From positions 1 to 10,816 of the forward strand of contig CAJLYO010000038.1 in NCBI GenBank assembly GCA_905210885.1: a DNA stretch of 10,816 bases. The letters are read 5' to 3'. The stretch comes from an uncultured Eubacteriales bacterium. Its GTDB lineage: Bacteria > Bacillota > Clostridia > Monoglobales > Firm-18. Both the position numbers and the translations under genes were made by a program. Below the pieces are notes generated by a model, which searched no databases, was not told the DNA's origin, and saw only the letters and a list, made by a program, of their open reading frames with translations. Within the stretch, counting starts at the first letter, position 1. Every line of letters starts with the position of its first letter. Positions 1 through 8,651 of this stretch are shown piece by piece.

Positions 1-250
1 CGACACCCGGAATGTAGGCAGATACCTCGATACCGTTTGTCAGACGAACTCTGGCGATTTTTCTCAAAGCCGAGTTAGGCTTTTTGGGAGTCATTGTTTT
101 AACAACGGTGCAAACGCCTCTCTTTTGGGGTGAGCTCTTATCCGTTGCCTTTTTCTGCAGCGAGTTAAAGCCTTTCAAAAGTGCAGGCGCCGTCGACTTC
201 TTTACAGAAGTTTCACGTCCCTTTCTGACCAATTGATTAAATGTTGGCAA
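1..250 (-). CDS. rpsL: 30S ribosomal protein S12 (5' part, runs off window)
   Basis: S12 sits at the decoding centre of the 30S subunit and helps control translational accuracy. The reading frame starts [13 protein letters not shown] and contains the family signatures PQKRGVC and [11 protein letters not shown], then [16 protein letters not shown] at the window edge. 83 codons are visible of an expected 135-140. PQKRG lies about 13 residues later than in E. coli S12, which is the N-terminal insertion typical of Firmicutes S12. The lysine pair of TPKKPNS, a streptomycin-resistance hotspot, is wild type. The start is TTG at 250-248: the codon just upstream (253-251) is an in-frame TAA, and GGAGGTG lies 7 nt before it. 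It follows the L7Ae-like gene by 41 nt, as in the usual Firmicutes str operon, where rpsG and fusA would come next. Identification is secure. Confidence 0.97.
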   Translation of the reverse strand, partial: MPTFNQLVRKGRETSVKKSTAPALLKGFNSLQKKATDKSSPQKRGVCTVVKTMTPKKPNSALRKIARVRLTNGIEVSAYIPGV

Positions 251-257
251 TTAATTT

Positions 258-264
258 CACCTCC
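258..264 (-). promoter_or_regulatory. Ribosome binding site of rpsL
   Basis: GGAGGTG on the minus strand, 7 nt before TTG at 250. With the TAA immediately upstream in the same frame, it fixes TTG as the rpsL start. Confidence 0.85.
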
Positions 265-291
265 GTGCATATAATATATATAATGAACGCA

Positions 292-546
292 CTAAGCGTC
301 ATTAACTTTTTTCAAAACGGCAACAGCCGCCCCCACGTCAATACCGCAGGCACGACCCAGCTCCGCCATAGTTTCGGCATATTCAACCGGAATCCTGTAT
401 TTTTTGCAGAAATGCCCTATTTCGTCAAAAATATTAGGTGAGCAGTCCTTAGCCAAAAACGCTTTTTGGGCGTTTCCGCTTTCAATAAGACGCAGAGATT
501 GCTTTAACCCCACGGTCTTTTCGCTCTGCTTAAGCTCGTTTAACAT
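292..546 (-). CDS. rplGB: L7Ae-family K-turn RNA-binding protein (YbxF/RplGB-like)
   Basis: An 84-residue protein of the bacterial L7Ae/L30e/S12e/Gadd45 family, which binds kink-turn RNA. B. subtilis YbxF (about 82 residues) sits at the same place between rpoC and rpsL. Visible features are the N-terminal KTVGLKQSLRLIESG (first helix and RNA-binding loop), AFLAKDCSPNIFDEI in the middle and GRACGIDVGAAVAVLKK near the end, which matches the usual conserved pattern. Length fits the family. The start is ATG at 546 with GGAGGT 11 nt upstream, a rather long gap. The gene ends in TAG. It lies 97 nt after rpoC, separated from it by a hairpin and its own promoter, and 41 nt before rpsL. Its precise role in the cell is uncertain even in B. 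subtilis; kink-turn binding is family knowledge, not seen here. Confidence 0.93.
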   Translation of the reverse strand: MLNELKQSEKTVGLKQSLRLIESGNAQKAFLAKDCSPNIFDEIGHFCKKYRIPVEYAETMAELGRACGIDVGAAVAVLKKVNDA

Positions 547-557
547 ACTAAAAGCAG

Positions 558-563
558 ACCTCC
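558..563 (-). promoter_or_regulatory. Ribosome binding site of the L7Ae-like gene, abutting the promoter
   Basis: GGAGGT on the minus strand, 11 nt before ATG 546. It starts only 4 nt after the -10 element at 568-573. Placing the last base of the -10 at -7 puts the transcription start near 561, inside this site, so transcripts from that promoter may carry a shortened Shine-Dalgarno sequence. Confidence 0.7.
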
Positions 564-567
564 ATTT

Positions 568-596
568 ATAATATCACAAAACTTTTTCTTTGTCAA
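568..596 (-). promoter_or_regulatory. Housekeeping (sigma-A type) promoter for the L7Ae-rpsL (str) genes
   Basis: On the minus strand a perfect -35 TTGACA (596-591) is separated by exactly 17 bp from TATTAT (573-568). The -10 is preceded by TGA, an extended -10 of the TGn type. It lies in the 97-nt gap between rpoC and the L7Ae-like gene, directly after a GC-rich hairpin. The str genes can therefore be transcribed without readthrough from rpoBC. The expected start is near 561. Confidence 0.85.
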
Positions 597-606
597 GAAT
601 TTGTTT

Positions 607-631
607 TTCGGGCGGAATATATCCGCCCGAA
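607..631 (-). terminator. Strong GC-rich hairpin after rpoC, no U-tract
   Basis: A perfect 10-bp inverted repeat, TTCGGGCGGA / TCCGCCCGAA, with a 5-nt AT loop, 12 nt after the rpoC stop. In the minus-strand RNA it is followed by AAAACAAAUUC rather than a run of U; in the plus direction it is followed by GCATTATATG. It does not meet the usual rule for an intrinsic terminator in either direction. It could be a partial terminator, an RNase processing or 3'-end stabilising stem, or a dispersed intergenic repeat. Its place between rpoC and the next promoter argues for a boundary function. Confidence 0.5.
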
Positions 632-643
632 GCATTATATGTT

Positions 644-3600
644 TTATTCTATTATGATATCGTCGGAAGTAATCTCCTCCGGCACTTCCTCGGCAGCAGG
701 GTGAATTTTAACGTCACGGTAGCACTGCATGCCTGTTCCGGCAGGGATAAGCTTACCGAGAATAACGCTTTCCTTAAGACCGAGCAGCGGGTCAATCTTG
801 CCCTTGATTGCAGCTTCCGTAAGAACACGTGTTGTTTCCTGGAACGAAGCCGCTGACAGGAAGGATTCCGTAGCAAGAGAAGCCTTCGTGATACCCAGCA
901 GAACATCGGAATATGTTGCCGGGGTCTGGTCGGGTGAGAGGGCGGCGTTTGCCTCCTCAAATTTATTGATATCAACCAGCGAACCTGTCAAAAGCATTGT
1001 ATCGCCGGAATCCTCAACTTTTACCTTTCTCATCATCTGACGGACAATAACCTCAATATGCCTGTCGTTAATATCAACGCCCTGGAGTCTGTAAACTCGC
1101 TGAACCTCCTGGATAAGGTAATTCTGAACCGCGGTAACACCCTTGATTTTCAGGATGTCGTGGGGGTTAACCGAACCTTCGGTAAGCTCGTCGCCTGCTT
1201 CAAGAATCTGACCTTCCGTAACCTTGATTCTCGAGCCGTAGGGAATAAAGTATGAGCTTGCATCGCCTGTTTCATCGTTAAATACGGTAATTTCACGCTT
1301 TTTCTTGTTCTCGGAGATGCTTACGCGTCCGCCGATTTCGGCGATTATTGCAAGACCTTTAGGTCTTCTTGCCTCAAAAAGCTCCTCGACACGGGGAAGA
1401 CCCTGTGTGATATCGTCACCGGCAACACCGCCGGCATGGAACGTTCTCATTGTAAGCTGTGTACCGGGCTCACCGATTGACTGAGCGGCGATAATGCCGA
1501 CAGCCTCACCCACGTTAATGGGGCTTGCAAGAGCAAGGTTTGAACCGTAGCACTTAGCGCACACGCCGACTTTCGCCTTACACTTAAGAACGGAGCGGAT
1601 TTTAACCACTTTAATTCCCGCGTTTATAATGGCGTTTGCCTCTTTATCAAACATCAGCGTTCCTTTGGGAACTATGATTTCGCCCGTTTCGGGGTGAATA
1701 ACGTCTTCTGCGGTGTATCTGCCGTGAAGTCTGTCAAACAGACCCTCGATAAGCTCGTTTCCGTCCTTGATATCGCTTACTTCGATATACTCGTCCGTTC
1801 CGCAGTCATGCTCTCTTATAATTACGTCCTGAGAAACGTCAACAAGACGTCTTGTCAGGTAACCGGAGTCCGCCGTACGCAAAGCCGTGTCGGCAAGTCC
1901 CTTTCTGGCACCGTGAGTTGAAATAAAGTATTCCAAAACGTTAAGACCCTCACGGAAGTTAGCTCTGATCGGGATTTCAACCGGACGTCCGGTTGTATCC
2001 GCCATAAGTCCGCGCATGGCGGAAAGCTGTCTTATCTGGTTGATACTACCGCGGGCGCCGGAGTCAGCCATCATGAATATGGGGTTATACTCATTCAGGT
2101 TTTTCATCAGTGCGTCTGATACCTTCTTACTGGTATCCATCCAAATATCGATAACGTTGTTGTAACGCTCCTCATCGGTCAAGAAACCGCGGCGGTACTG
2201 TTTTGTAATTTTCTCAACGCGTTCCTCAGCCTCTGCAAGGTACTGCTTTTTCTCCTCAGGAATTTCCATATCGCTGACGGAAATTGTAATAGCGCCGCGT
2301 GTGGAGAACTTAAATCCGAGAGCCTTAAGATTATCAAGAAGGCTTGCGGTATCGGTTGTTCCGTGAACTTTAATGCAGTTATCCACAATCTTACCCAGCA
2401 TCTTTTTGCCCACAACGTTTTTATCCTTAACAACGGCATAATACGTTTCCATGGGGCCGCCGTCAACGGAAACTCTTGTTTTGATAACGTCGCGAGCCTT
2501 TGCTTCTCCGCTTTCGATAAGCTTTTTGGCCTCATCGCCGGAGCAGGGCTTTTTAACCGCGTCGATTTCAAGGTCAAGGACATTTTCCGTCTTTGTTCTG
2601 TCAACAAAGCCCAAATCCTGGGGGATTACTTCATTGAAAATAATACGTCCGCAGGTTGTCTGGATAATACCCTCATAGGTTTTGCCGTTAAGCTCTTTTT
2701 TAGTCTTAACATATATAATTGAATGAAGTGTTATAGCCTTTGCATTGTAAGCAAGCAGCACCTCGTCAAATGACGAGAACACCTTGCCTTCACCCTTTTC
2801 GCCGTTTTTATACAGCGTCAGGTAGTAAGCGCCGAGTACCATATCCTGAGTAGGAACGGCAACGGGCCGTCCGTCCTGGGGCTTTAACAGGTTATTAGCC
2901 GAAAGCATAAGGAAACGTGCCTCAGCCTGAGCCTCTGCCGAAAGGGGAACGTGAACCGCCATTTGGTCACCGTCAAAGTCCGCATTGTAAGCAGTACAAA
3001 CCAAGGGGTGAAGCTTTAACGCTCTGCCCTCAACCAGCACCGGCTCAAATGCCTGGATACCAAGTCTGTGCAGCGTAGGCGCACGGTTTAAAAGCACCGG
3101 GTGCTCCTTGATAACGTCCTCCAAAACGTCCCAAACCTCGTTTTGAACACGTTCTACCATACGCTTTGCGGATTTTATGTTATGCGCCGTGCCGTCATTT
3201 ACAAGGCGCTTCATAACAAAGGGCTTGAAAAGCTCTATCGCCATTTCCTTGGGCAGACCGCACTGGAATATCTTAAGGTCCGGGCCTACAACGATAACGG
3301 AACGTCCTGAGTAGTCAACACGCTTACCCAGAAGGTTCTGTCTGAAACGTCCCTGCTTACCCTTTAGCATGTCGGAAAGAGATTTTAAAGGTCTGTTTCC
3401 GGGGCCTGTTACGGGTCTGCCGCGTCTGCCGTTGTCGATAAGGGCGTCAACCGCCTCCTGAAGCATACGCTTTTCGTTTCTTACGATAATATCCGGCGCG
3501 CCAAGCTCTAAAAGTCTTTTAAGTCTGTTATTTCTGTTTATAACACGTCTGTACAAATCGTTTAAGTCACTTGTGGCAAATCTGCCGCCGTCCAGCTGAA

Positions 3601-4324
3601 CCATGGGGCGGATTTCCGGCGGAATAACAGGAACAACCTCCATTATCATCCATTCCGGTCTGTTGCCGCTGTGTAAAAACGACTCTACAACGTCAAGTCT
3701 TTTAACTATTCTTACTTTTTTCTGACCTACAGCGTCCTCAAGCTCCTCACGAAGCTCGGCAGCAAGGCTTTCAAGGTCGATTTCCGCGAGCAGCTTTCTT
3801 ATGGACTCCGCGCCCATTCCGGCTTCAAACTTGTCGCCGTAGCGCTCGCGTGCTTCCTTATATTCCTTTTCGGAAAGAATACTGTACTTCATAAGGGGAG
3901 TTTTGCCGGGGTCTGTTACTATATATGAAGCAAAGTACAAAACCTTCTCCAAAACTCTGGGTGAAATATCAAGCATAAGTCCCATTCTGCTGGGGATACC
4001 CTTAAAGTACCAGATATGGGAAACGGGAGCGGCAAGCTCTATGTGGCCCATTCTTTCACGTCTTACCTTCGACTTTGTAACCTCAACGCCGCAGCGGTCG
4101 CACACGATACCCTTATAGCGGATTCTCTTATACTTACCGCAGTGGCACTCCCAGTCCTTCTGCGGTCCGAAAATACGTTCGCAGAAAAGACCGTCGCGCT
4201 CGGGCTTTAACGTTCTGTAATTTATGGTTTCAGGCTTTTTAACTTCACCATGGGACCATTCTCTGATCTTTTCCGGCGAGGCAAGCCCTATCTGAATTGC
4301 ATCAAAATTATTGAATTCAAGCAA
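644..4324 (-). CDS. rpoC: DNA-directed RNA polymerase subunit beta'
   Basis: The beta' subunit forms one pincer of RNA polymerase and carries the catalytic metal site. The product is 1226 residues, close to the 1199 of B. subtilis RpoC, with no large lineage insertion apparent. The N-terminal zinc site has Cys60, Cys62, Cys75 and Cys78 (CHC...CDRC). The catalytic motif NADFDGDQ is at 447-454, so the magnesium aspartates are 449, 451 and 453. The second zinc site is Cys841, Cys915, Cys922 and Cys925. The trigger loop follows [21 protein letters not shown], with Met959, Arg960 and His963 matching E. coli 932, 933 and 936. The start is TTG at 4324, 9 nt after AGAAGGAG; no ATG or GTG exists between the upstream in-frame TAG (4342-4340) and this TTG. 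It lies 36 nt downstream of rpoB and ends in TAA. Intact and secure. Confidence 0.98.
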   Translation of the reverse strand: MLEFNNFDAIQIGLASPEKIREWSHGEVKKPETINYRTLKPERDGLFCERIFGPQKDWECHCGKYKRIRYKGIVCDRCGVEVTKSKVRRERMGHIELAAPVSHIWYFKGIPSRMGLMLDISPRVLEKVLYFASYIVTDPGKTPLMKYSILSEKEYKEARERYGDKFEAGMGAESIRKLLAEIDLESLAAELREELEDAVGQKKVRIVKRLDVVESFLHSGNRPEWMIMEVVPVIPPEIRPMVQLDGGRFATSDLNDLYRRVINRNNRLKRLLELGAPDIIVRNEKRMLQEAVDALIDNGRRGRPVTGPGNRPLKSLSDMLKGKQGRFRQNLLGKRVDYSGRSVIVVGPDLKIFQCGLPKEMAIELFKPFVMKRLVNDGTAHNIKSAKRMVERVQNEVWDVLEDVIKEHPVLLNRAPTLHRLGIQAFEPVLVEGRALKLHPLVCTAYNADFDGDQMAVHVPLSAEAQAEARFLMLSANNLLKPQDGRPVAVPTQDMVLGAYYLTLYKNGEKGEGKVFSSFDEVLLAYNAKAITLHSIIYVKTKKELNGKTYEGIIQTTCGRIIFNEVIPQDLGFVDRTKTENVLDLEIDAVKKPCSGDEAKKLIESGEAKARDVIKTRVSVDGGPMETYYAVVKDKNVVGKKMLGKIVDNCIKVHGTTDTASLLDNLKALGFKFSTRGAITISVSDMEIPEEKKQYLAEAEERVEKITKQYRRGFLTDEERYNNVIDIWMDTSKKVSDALMKNLNEYNPIFMMADSGARGSINQIRQLSAMRGLMADTTGRPVEIPIRANFREGLNVLEYFISTHGARKGLADTALRTADSGYLTRRLVDVSQDVIIREHDCGTDEYIEVSDIKDGNELIEGLFDRLHGRYTAEDVIHPETGEIIVPKGTLMFDKEANAIINAGIKVVKIRSVLKCKAKVGVCAKCYGSNLALASPINVGEAVGIIAAQSIGEPGTQLTMRTFHAGGVAGDDITQGLPRVEELFEARRPKGLAIIAEIGGRVSISENKKKREITVFNDETGDASSYFIPYGSRIKVTEGQILEAGDELTEGSVNPHDILKIKGVTAVQNYLIQEVQRVYRLQGVDINDRHIEVIVRQMMRKVKVEDSGDTMLLTGSLVDINKFEEANAALSPDQTPATYSDVLLGITKASLATESFLSAASFQETTRVLTEAAIKGKIDPLLGLKESVILGKLIPAGTGMQCYRDVKIHPAAEEVPEEITSDDIIIE

Positions 4325-4333
4325 AAATCTCAG

Positions 4334-4341
4334 CTCCTTCT
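4334..4341 (-). promoter_or_regulatory. Ribosome binding site of rpoC
   Basis: AGAAGGAG on the minus strand, 9 nt before TTG 4324. The in-frame TAG overlapping its first bases excludes any longer N-terminus, so this site settles the TTG start. Confidence 0.8.
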
Positions 4342-4360
4342 AAAATTTCCGGCGGATATA

Positions 4361-7300
4361 TTATTTTTTATCATCATCGGTATTGAATACCTCTTTTGCT
4401 ACTTCTTCGAGCAAATCTTCAACGGAAATTTCATCATCGCCGTCCGGTTCCGGATCTGCCTCGCTGTCGATATCTTCAATATCGTCGGCAAAATCGTCGT
4501 CATCGTCATCACCGTCTGAAATGCGGTTTATGATGTCGTCCTCGTTAGAAATCTGACCGCCCACGTCCATAACAGGCGATTCGTCCTCGCCGTCGGAAAC
4601 GATTCTTCTTGCAACGTATTCCTCATCGTCGTCAACGCTTTCCAAAATCGGTATTTCCTCACCGTTTTCGTCAAGCACCTTAACGTCAAGCATAAGGCTC
4701 TGAAGCTCTTTTATAAGCACCTTAAAGGATTCGGGAACACCCGGAGTCGGAATGTTTTCGCCCTTTACAATGCTTTCGTATGTCTTTACACGTCCTACAA
4801 CATCATCGGATTTTACCGTCAGTATCTCCTGCAGAGTATATGACGCGCCGTAAGCCTCCAGCGCCCAAACCTCCATCTCACCGAAACGCTGTCCGCCGAA
4901 CTGAGCTTTACCGCCCAGAGGCTGCTGTGTAACAAGGGAGTACGGACCTGTGGAACGGGCATGAATCTTATCGTCAACAAGATGGTGGAGCTTAAGATAA
5001 TGCATGTAACCTACCGTTACGCGGTTATCAAAGGGCTCACCGGTACGTCCGTCATAAAGCACGGTTTTACCGTCGCGGTTTTTGCCTGCCATCTCAAGAG
5101 TATCCATAATGTCAATTTCGTTTGCACCGTCAAATACCGGCGTTGCGATTTTCCAGCCGAGAGCCTTTGCGGCATAACCCAAATGCACCTCAAGCACCTG
5201 ACCGATATTCATACGCGAAGGTACGCCCAGAGGGTTAAGAACAATCTCAAGAGGTGTACCGTCCGGAAGGAAAGGCATATCCTCCTCCGGAAGTATTCTT
5301 GAAACGACACCCTTGTTACCGTGACGTCCCGCCATCTTATCGCCGACGCTGATTTTGCGGCGCTGTGCAATGTATACGCGCACAAGCTGATTTACTCCCG
5401 GCGGCAGCTCGTCGCCGTTCTGGCGCGTGAATATTTTAACATCTACGATTATACCTGCTTCGCCGTGGGGTACCTTAAGAGATGTGTCGCGCACTTCTCT
5501 TGCCTTTTCGCCGAATATTGCGCGCAGCAGGCGCTCTTCGCTTGTAAGCTCGGTTTCGCCCTTGGGGGTAACCTTACCTACCAATATATCGCCGGGGCGA
5601 ACCTCGGCGCCTATTCTTACTATACCGAATTCGTCCAAATCACGCAAAGCGTCCTCGCCCACATTGGGGATATCACGGGTGATGTCTTCGGCGCCGAGCT
5701 TAGTGTCGCGCGCCTCGCACTCGTACTTCTCAACGTGAATTGAAGTGAATTTATCTTCTTTAACAAGCTTTTCGTTAATTAATACGGCGTCCTCGTAGTT
5801 ATAACCTTCCCAGGTTAAGAAGCCTATGAGGATATTTCGTCCCAAAGCGATTTCGCCGTTATCCGTTGAAGGACCGTCCGCAATAATATCGTCCGCCTCA
5901 ACACGCTCGCCCGCCTCAACGATAGGACGCTGATTAATGCAGGTGCCCTGGTTGGAGCGCTTGAATTTCATCATTTTATGCTTTTCGGTATCGCCGTCAT
6001 CGCATTTGATAATGATTTCATCTGCAGAAACTTTTGTAACAACACCGGACTTTTTAGCCAGTACAACCGCACCGGAGTCCTTTGCAGCACGGTATTCCAT
6101 ACCCGTACCTACGATAGGCGATTCGGGCTTTAAAAGCGGAACGGCCTGACGCTGCATGTTCGAACCCATAAGAGCACGGTTAGCGTCGTCGTTTTCAAGG
6201 AAGGGAATCATAGCGGTAGCAACGGAAACAATCTGTTTCGGCGAAACGTCCATAAAGTCGATGTTTTTGGACTCAACCTCCATGATTTTATCCTTATACC
6301 TTGCAGTAACGTTTTTCTTTACAAATCTGTTGTTCTCGTCCAAAGGCTCGTTTGCCTGAGCAACAACGTATCTGTCCTCAACGTCGGCGGTCATATAGAC
6401 CGTTTCGTTTGTTACGCAGCCGGTTTCCTTATCAACGCGTCTGTAGGGCGTTTCGATAAAGCCGTACTCGTTAATGCGCGCAAATGTGGACAGTGACGAA
6501 ATAAGACCGATGTTAGGTCCTTCAGGGGACTCAATGGGGCACATTCTGCCGTAATGAGTATGGTGAACGTCACGAACCTCGAATCCGGCGCGCTCTCTTG
6601 ACAGACCGCCCGGGCCCAATGCGGAAAGACGTCTTTTATGAGTAAGCTCCGCAAGGGGGTTTGTCTGATCCATAAACTGCGAAAGCTGTGAAGAGCCGAA
6701 AAACTCTTTTATGGCAGACGAAACGGGACGTATGTTAATAAGCGACTGAGGCGTAACAACGTCCAGATCCTGAATTGTCATACGCTCGCGCACAACGCGC
6801 TCCATACGGGAAAGACCGATTCTGAACTGATTCTGCAAAAGCTCGCCCACGCAGCGCAGACGTCTGTTGCCCAAATGGTCGATATCGTCCGTTGTACCTA
6901 TGCCGTAGGCAAGGTCAAGATGATAGTTGATTGAAGCCATAATGTCGTCAGGTCTGATGTACTTGGGGATAAGCTCGTCAATCTCGTCCGCAATAGCTTC
7001 TTTAATATCCGCTTCAGTCTCGTTTTTCTCAAGGATTTCCTGCAGCACCGGCAGGTACACCTTTTCTTTGATTCCAAGCTCGGAAATATCGAAATCAACA
7101 TAGTTTTCAAGGTTAACCATGTTGTTGCCTATTACAAATACCTTTGTTCCCTCAACGTCGGCAAGAACCCTGTTAACGTCGTTGGACTCGATAATCATGG
7201 CATGTTCTTCGGTAAGCTTTTCGCCGGCTTTCGCAAGAATTTCGCCGGTTATGGGAGAAATAACGTCCTCCGCCATTGTAAGACCGGTAATTCTCGGACC

Positions 7301-8155
7301 CATTGCAAGTTTTTTATTGAACTTATAACGCCCTACCTTCGCAAGGTCATAGCGGCGGTAGTCGAAAAACAGTGAATTAATAAGGGTTTCGGCGCTGTCC
7401 ACCGTAGGCGGCTCGCCGGGGCGCAGTTTTCTGTAAATCTCAAGCAGACCCTCGTCATAGGTCTTTGTGCCGTCCTTTTCAAGGGTGTTTAAAAGCTGCT
7501 TGTCATCGCCGAAAAATTCGATAATCTGACCGTCCGTGCTAAGTCCCAAAGCACGCAAAAGCACGGTAACGGGAATTTTTCTCGTTCTGTCGATTCTTAC
7601 GCTTACGACATCGTTTGAATCCGTTTCGTATTCAAGCCATGCGCCGCGGTTAGGAATAACAGTGTTTGAAAACAGCTCTTTACCTGTTTTATCATGCTGC
7701 ATTGTATAGTAGATACCGGGTGAACGAACCAGCTGACTGACTATGGCACGCTCGGCACCGTTGATAATAAATGTGCCTTGCTCGGTCATCAGCGGAAAAT
7801 CGCCCATAAAGATTTCCTGCTCCTTAACCTCGCCTGTTTCTTTATTAATCAAATGCACCTTAACGCGAAGCGCAGTCGCGTAGGTTGCGTCTCTTTCCTT
7901 ACTCTCTTCAACGGAGTACTTAGGCTCGCTGTCAAGGGAAAAATCGACAAATTCAAGCACCAGATTTCCGGAAAAATCCGTTATATGGGAGATGTCATGA
8001 AACACCTCTTTTAACCCATCTGACAAAAACCAGTCGTATGAGTTTTTCTGCACCTCAATAAGGTTGGGCATTTCCAGACATTCACCTATTCTGGAATAAC
8101 TCATTCTGGTATTTTTGCCGTATTTAACCGGATGAACCAGTTCCTTTGTGAGCAA
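4361..8155 (-). CDS. rpoB: DNA-directed RNA polymerase subunit beta
   Basis: The beta subunit pairs with beta' to form the polymerase active centre and binds rifampicin. From the TTG at 8155 the product is 1264 residues, starting [22 protein letters not shown]. The conserved blocks are in order: [15 protein letters not shown] near the start, the rifampicin region [47 protein letters not shown], and the closing [20 protein letters not shown]. Residues matching E. coli Gln513, Asp516, His526, Arg529 and Ser531 (here 493, 496, 506, 509, 511) are wild type, so no common target mutation for rifampicin resistance is seen. After GEEI comes an acidic tail of about 96 residues with a six-Asp run, longer than the short acidic tail of B. 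subtilis. The frame stays open to GTG 8194, but that start has no ribosome binding site, and GTG 8164 overlaps the site; TTG 8155 lies 6 nt after GAGGTG. It ends in TAA, 36 nt before rpoC. Confidence 0.97.
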   Translation of the reverse strand: MLTKELVHPVKYGKNTRMSYSRIGECLEMPNLIEVQKNSYDWFLSDGLKEVFHDISHITDFSGNLVLEFVDFSLDSEPKYSVEESKERDATYATALRVKVHLINKETGEVKEQEIFMGDFPLMTEQGTFIINGAERAIVSQLVRSPGIYYTMQHDKTGKELFSNTVIPNRGAWLEYETDSNDVVSVRIDRTRKIPVTVLLRALGLSTDGQIIEFFGDDKQLLNTLEKDGTKTYDEGLLEIYRKLRPGEPPTVDSAETLINSLFFDYRRYDLAKVGRYKFNKKLAMGPRITGLTMAEDVISPITGEILAKAGEKLTEEHAMIIESNDVNRVLADVEGTKVFVIGNNMVNLENYVDFDISELGIKEKVYLPVLQEILEKNETEADIKEAIADEIDELIPKYIRPDDIMASINYHLDLAYGIGTTDDIDHLGNRRLRCVGELLQNQFRIGLSRMERVVRERMTIQDLDVVTPQSLINIRPVSSAIKEFFGSSQLSQFMDQTNPLAELTHKRRLSALGPGGLSRERAGFEVRDVHHTHYGRMCPIESPEGPNIGLISSLSTFARINEYGFIETPYRRVDKETGCVTNETVYMTADVEDRYVVAQANEPLDENNRFVKKNVTARYKDKIMEVESKNIDFMDVSPKQIVSVATAMIPFLENDDANRALMGSNMQRQAVPLLKPESPIVGTGMEYRAAKDSGAVVLAKKSGVVTKVSADEIIIKCDDGDTEKHKMMKFKRSNQGTCINQRPIVEAGERVEADDIIADGPSTDNGEIALGRNILIGFLTWEGYNYEDAVLINEKLVKEDKFTSIHVEKYECEARDTKLGAEDITRDIPNVGEDALRDLDEFGIVRIGAEVRPGDILVGKVTPKGETELTSEERLLRAIFGEKAREVRDTSLKVPHGEAGIIVDVKIFTRQNGDELPPGVNQLVRVYIAQRRKISVGDKMAGRHGNKGVVSRILPEEDMPFLPDGTPLEIVLNPLGVPSRMNIGQVLEVHLGYAAKALGWKIATPVFDGANEIDIMDTLEMAGKNRDGKTVLYDGRTGEPFDNRVTVGYMHYLKLHHLVDDKIHARSTGPYSLVTQQPLGGKAQFGGQRFGEMEVWALEAYGASYTLQEILTVKSDDVVGRVKTYESIVKGENIPTPGVPESFKVLIKELQSLMLDVKVLDENGEEIPILESVDDDEEYVARRIVSDGEDESPVMDVGGQISNEDDIINRISDGDDDDDDFADDIEDIDSEADPEPDGDDEISVEDLLEEVAKEVFNTDDDKK

Positions 8156-8161
8156 AACAAT

Positions 8162-8167
8162 CACCTC
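8162..8167 (-). promoter_or_regulatory. Ribosome binding site that decides the rpoB start
   Basis: GAGGTG on the minus strand, 6 nt before TTG 8155. Family N-termini also begin just before the VHPVxYG block, which fits this start and argues against the 13-residue longer frame from GTG 8194. Confidence 0.75.
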
Positions 8168-8243
8168 GTTATAAAATATGGTATAAAACCGCACTATTAC
8201 CGGGCTGTGATAACGAAAGATTACACAATACCCATCATATTAG

Positions 8244-8272
8244 ATTATATATCATATCACATCTTTTTTCAA
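8244..8272 (-). promoter_or_regulatory. rpoB promoter P2 (overlaps P1)
   Basis: TTGAAA (8272-8267), 17-bp spacer, perfect TATAAT (8249-8244), all on the minus strand. It is shifted 7 bp downstream of P1, so the two cannot be occupied at once. The expected start is near 8237, giving a leader of about 82 nt before TTG 8155. Confidence 0.6.
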
Positions 8273-8279
8273 ATGTCAA
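8251..8279 (-). promoter_or_regulatory. rpoB promoter P1, housekeeping sigma type
   Basis: A perfect -35 TTGACA (8279-8274), exactly 17 bp of spacer, and TATGAT (8256-8251) preceded by TGA as an extended -10. The expected start is near 8244. The layout matches the str promoter at 568-596, including the shared TGTGATAT run into the -10. It makes rpoB the first gene of its transcript in this genome. Confidence 0.85.
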
Positions 8280-8280
8280 G

Positions 8281-8320
8281 AGTTTTTTAGGATTTTTTTG
8301 CTTTAATTTTCATATTTGTT
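8281..8320 (-). promoter_or_regulatory. Phased A-tracts upstream of rpoB promoters (UP-element-like)
   Basis: Directly upstream of the P1 -35, the minus strand reads three A-rich blocks (AAAATTAAA, AAAAAAA, AAAAAA) spaced about 10-11 bp apart. This resembles an UP element contacted by the alpha C-terminal domains, or a bent-DNA activator. The A-tracts and their phase are seen; the function is inferred. Confidence 0.45.
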
Positions 8321-8633
8321 AACAAAACGGTGAATAAGGCGGTAAAAAGTTTGTGAAATAAAACGAAAAAAATATATTTGACAAATTTGCATTGTTTGCG
8401 CGCACAGCGCAATTGCCGGCATAACCGCGGAAACAGGCAAGAGTTGTATCGGCGGAGGATTTGTCCGTATCTGCCATGGTTGCGATACAGTAAAATTCCT
8501 TGTCCTTCACTTCAAGCCATCTTGCAACCGTTCGGTCGATAACCGCCTTTAACTGGGCGTCAATTGAATAGATGTAAACGGGGCTTGACAAAACCAAAAC
8601 ATCCGAGTCAATCATTTTCTGCTTTCCCGCCAC
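8319..8633 (-). pseudogene. Flavodoxin / NADPH-dependent FMN reductase fragment (both ends missing)
   Basis: The translation from GTG 8633 contains MIDSDVLVLSSPVYIYSID, then AQLKAVIDRTVARW and KEFYCIATMADTDKS. These are the central flavin-binding and dimer-interface segments of flavodoxin-fold NAD(P)H-dependent oxidoreductases, normally about 170-200 residues. Only about 70 family residues remain. The N-terminal nucleotide-binding loop (a GSPR/GSPH-type motif near residue 10) is absent: upstream in frame the sequence is unlike the family and meets a TGA at 8672-8670. Family similarity stops near 8405, after CFRGYAGNC; the last 28 or so codons come from AT-rich promoter-side DNA, with no YGTG-type C-terminal segment. 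No good ribosome binding site is seen. Best read as a decaying remnant left by deletion or rearrangement, not a working enzyme. Confidence 0.7.
8396..8412. repeat. Short inverted repeat at the edge of the flavodoxin remnant
   Basis: TTGCGC-GCACA-GCGCAA, a perfect 6-bp palindromic arm pair with a 5-nt loop, sitting where the flavodoxin-like similarity ends. There is no T-tract on either side, so it is not an ordinary terminator. Function unknown. Confidence 0.35.
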
Positions 8634-8651
8634 TCCTGAAAAGACTGAAAT

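Noticed and set aside
590..8014. Many plus-strand open frames of 65-140 codons opposite rpoC and rpoB
   Set aside because: They lie antisense to highly conserved coding sequence, have no recognisable products and are explained by codon bias of the real genes.
8156..8194. Longer RpoB N-terminus starting at GTG 8194
   Set aside because: No ribosome binding site precedes it, and the extra 13 residues do not resemble RpoB N-termini.
8156..8243. Riboswitch or ribosomal-protein leader in the rpoB 5' region
   Set aside because: Only weak pairings such as ATCAC with GTG-containing segments are seen; no conserved leader structure or terminator/antiterminator pair can be drawn.
8378..8406. Plus-strand promoter beginning with TTGACA at 8378-8383
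   Set aside because: At 17 bp spacing the next hexamer is CGCACA, with no -10-like sequence nearby.
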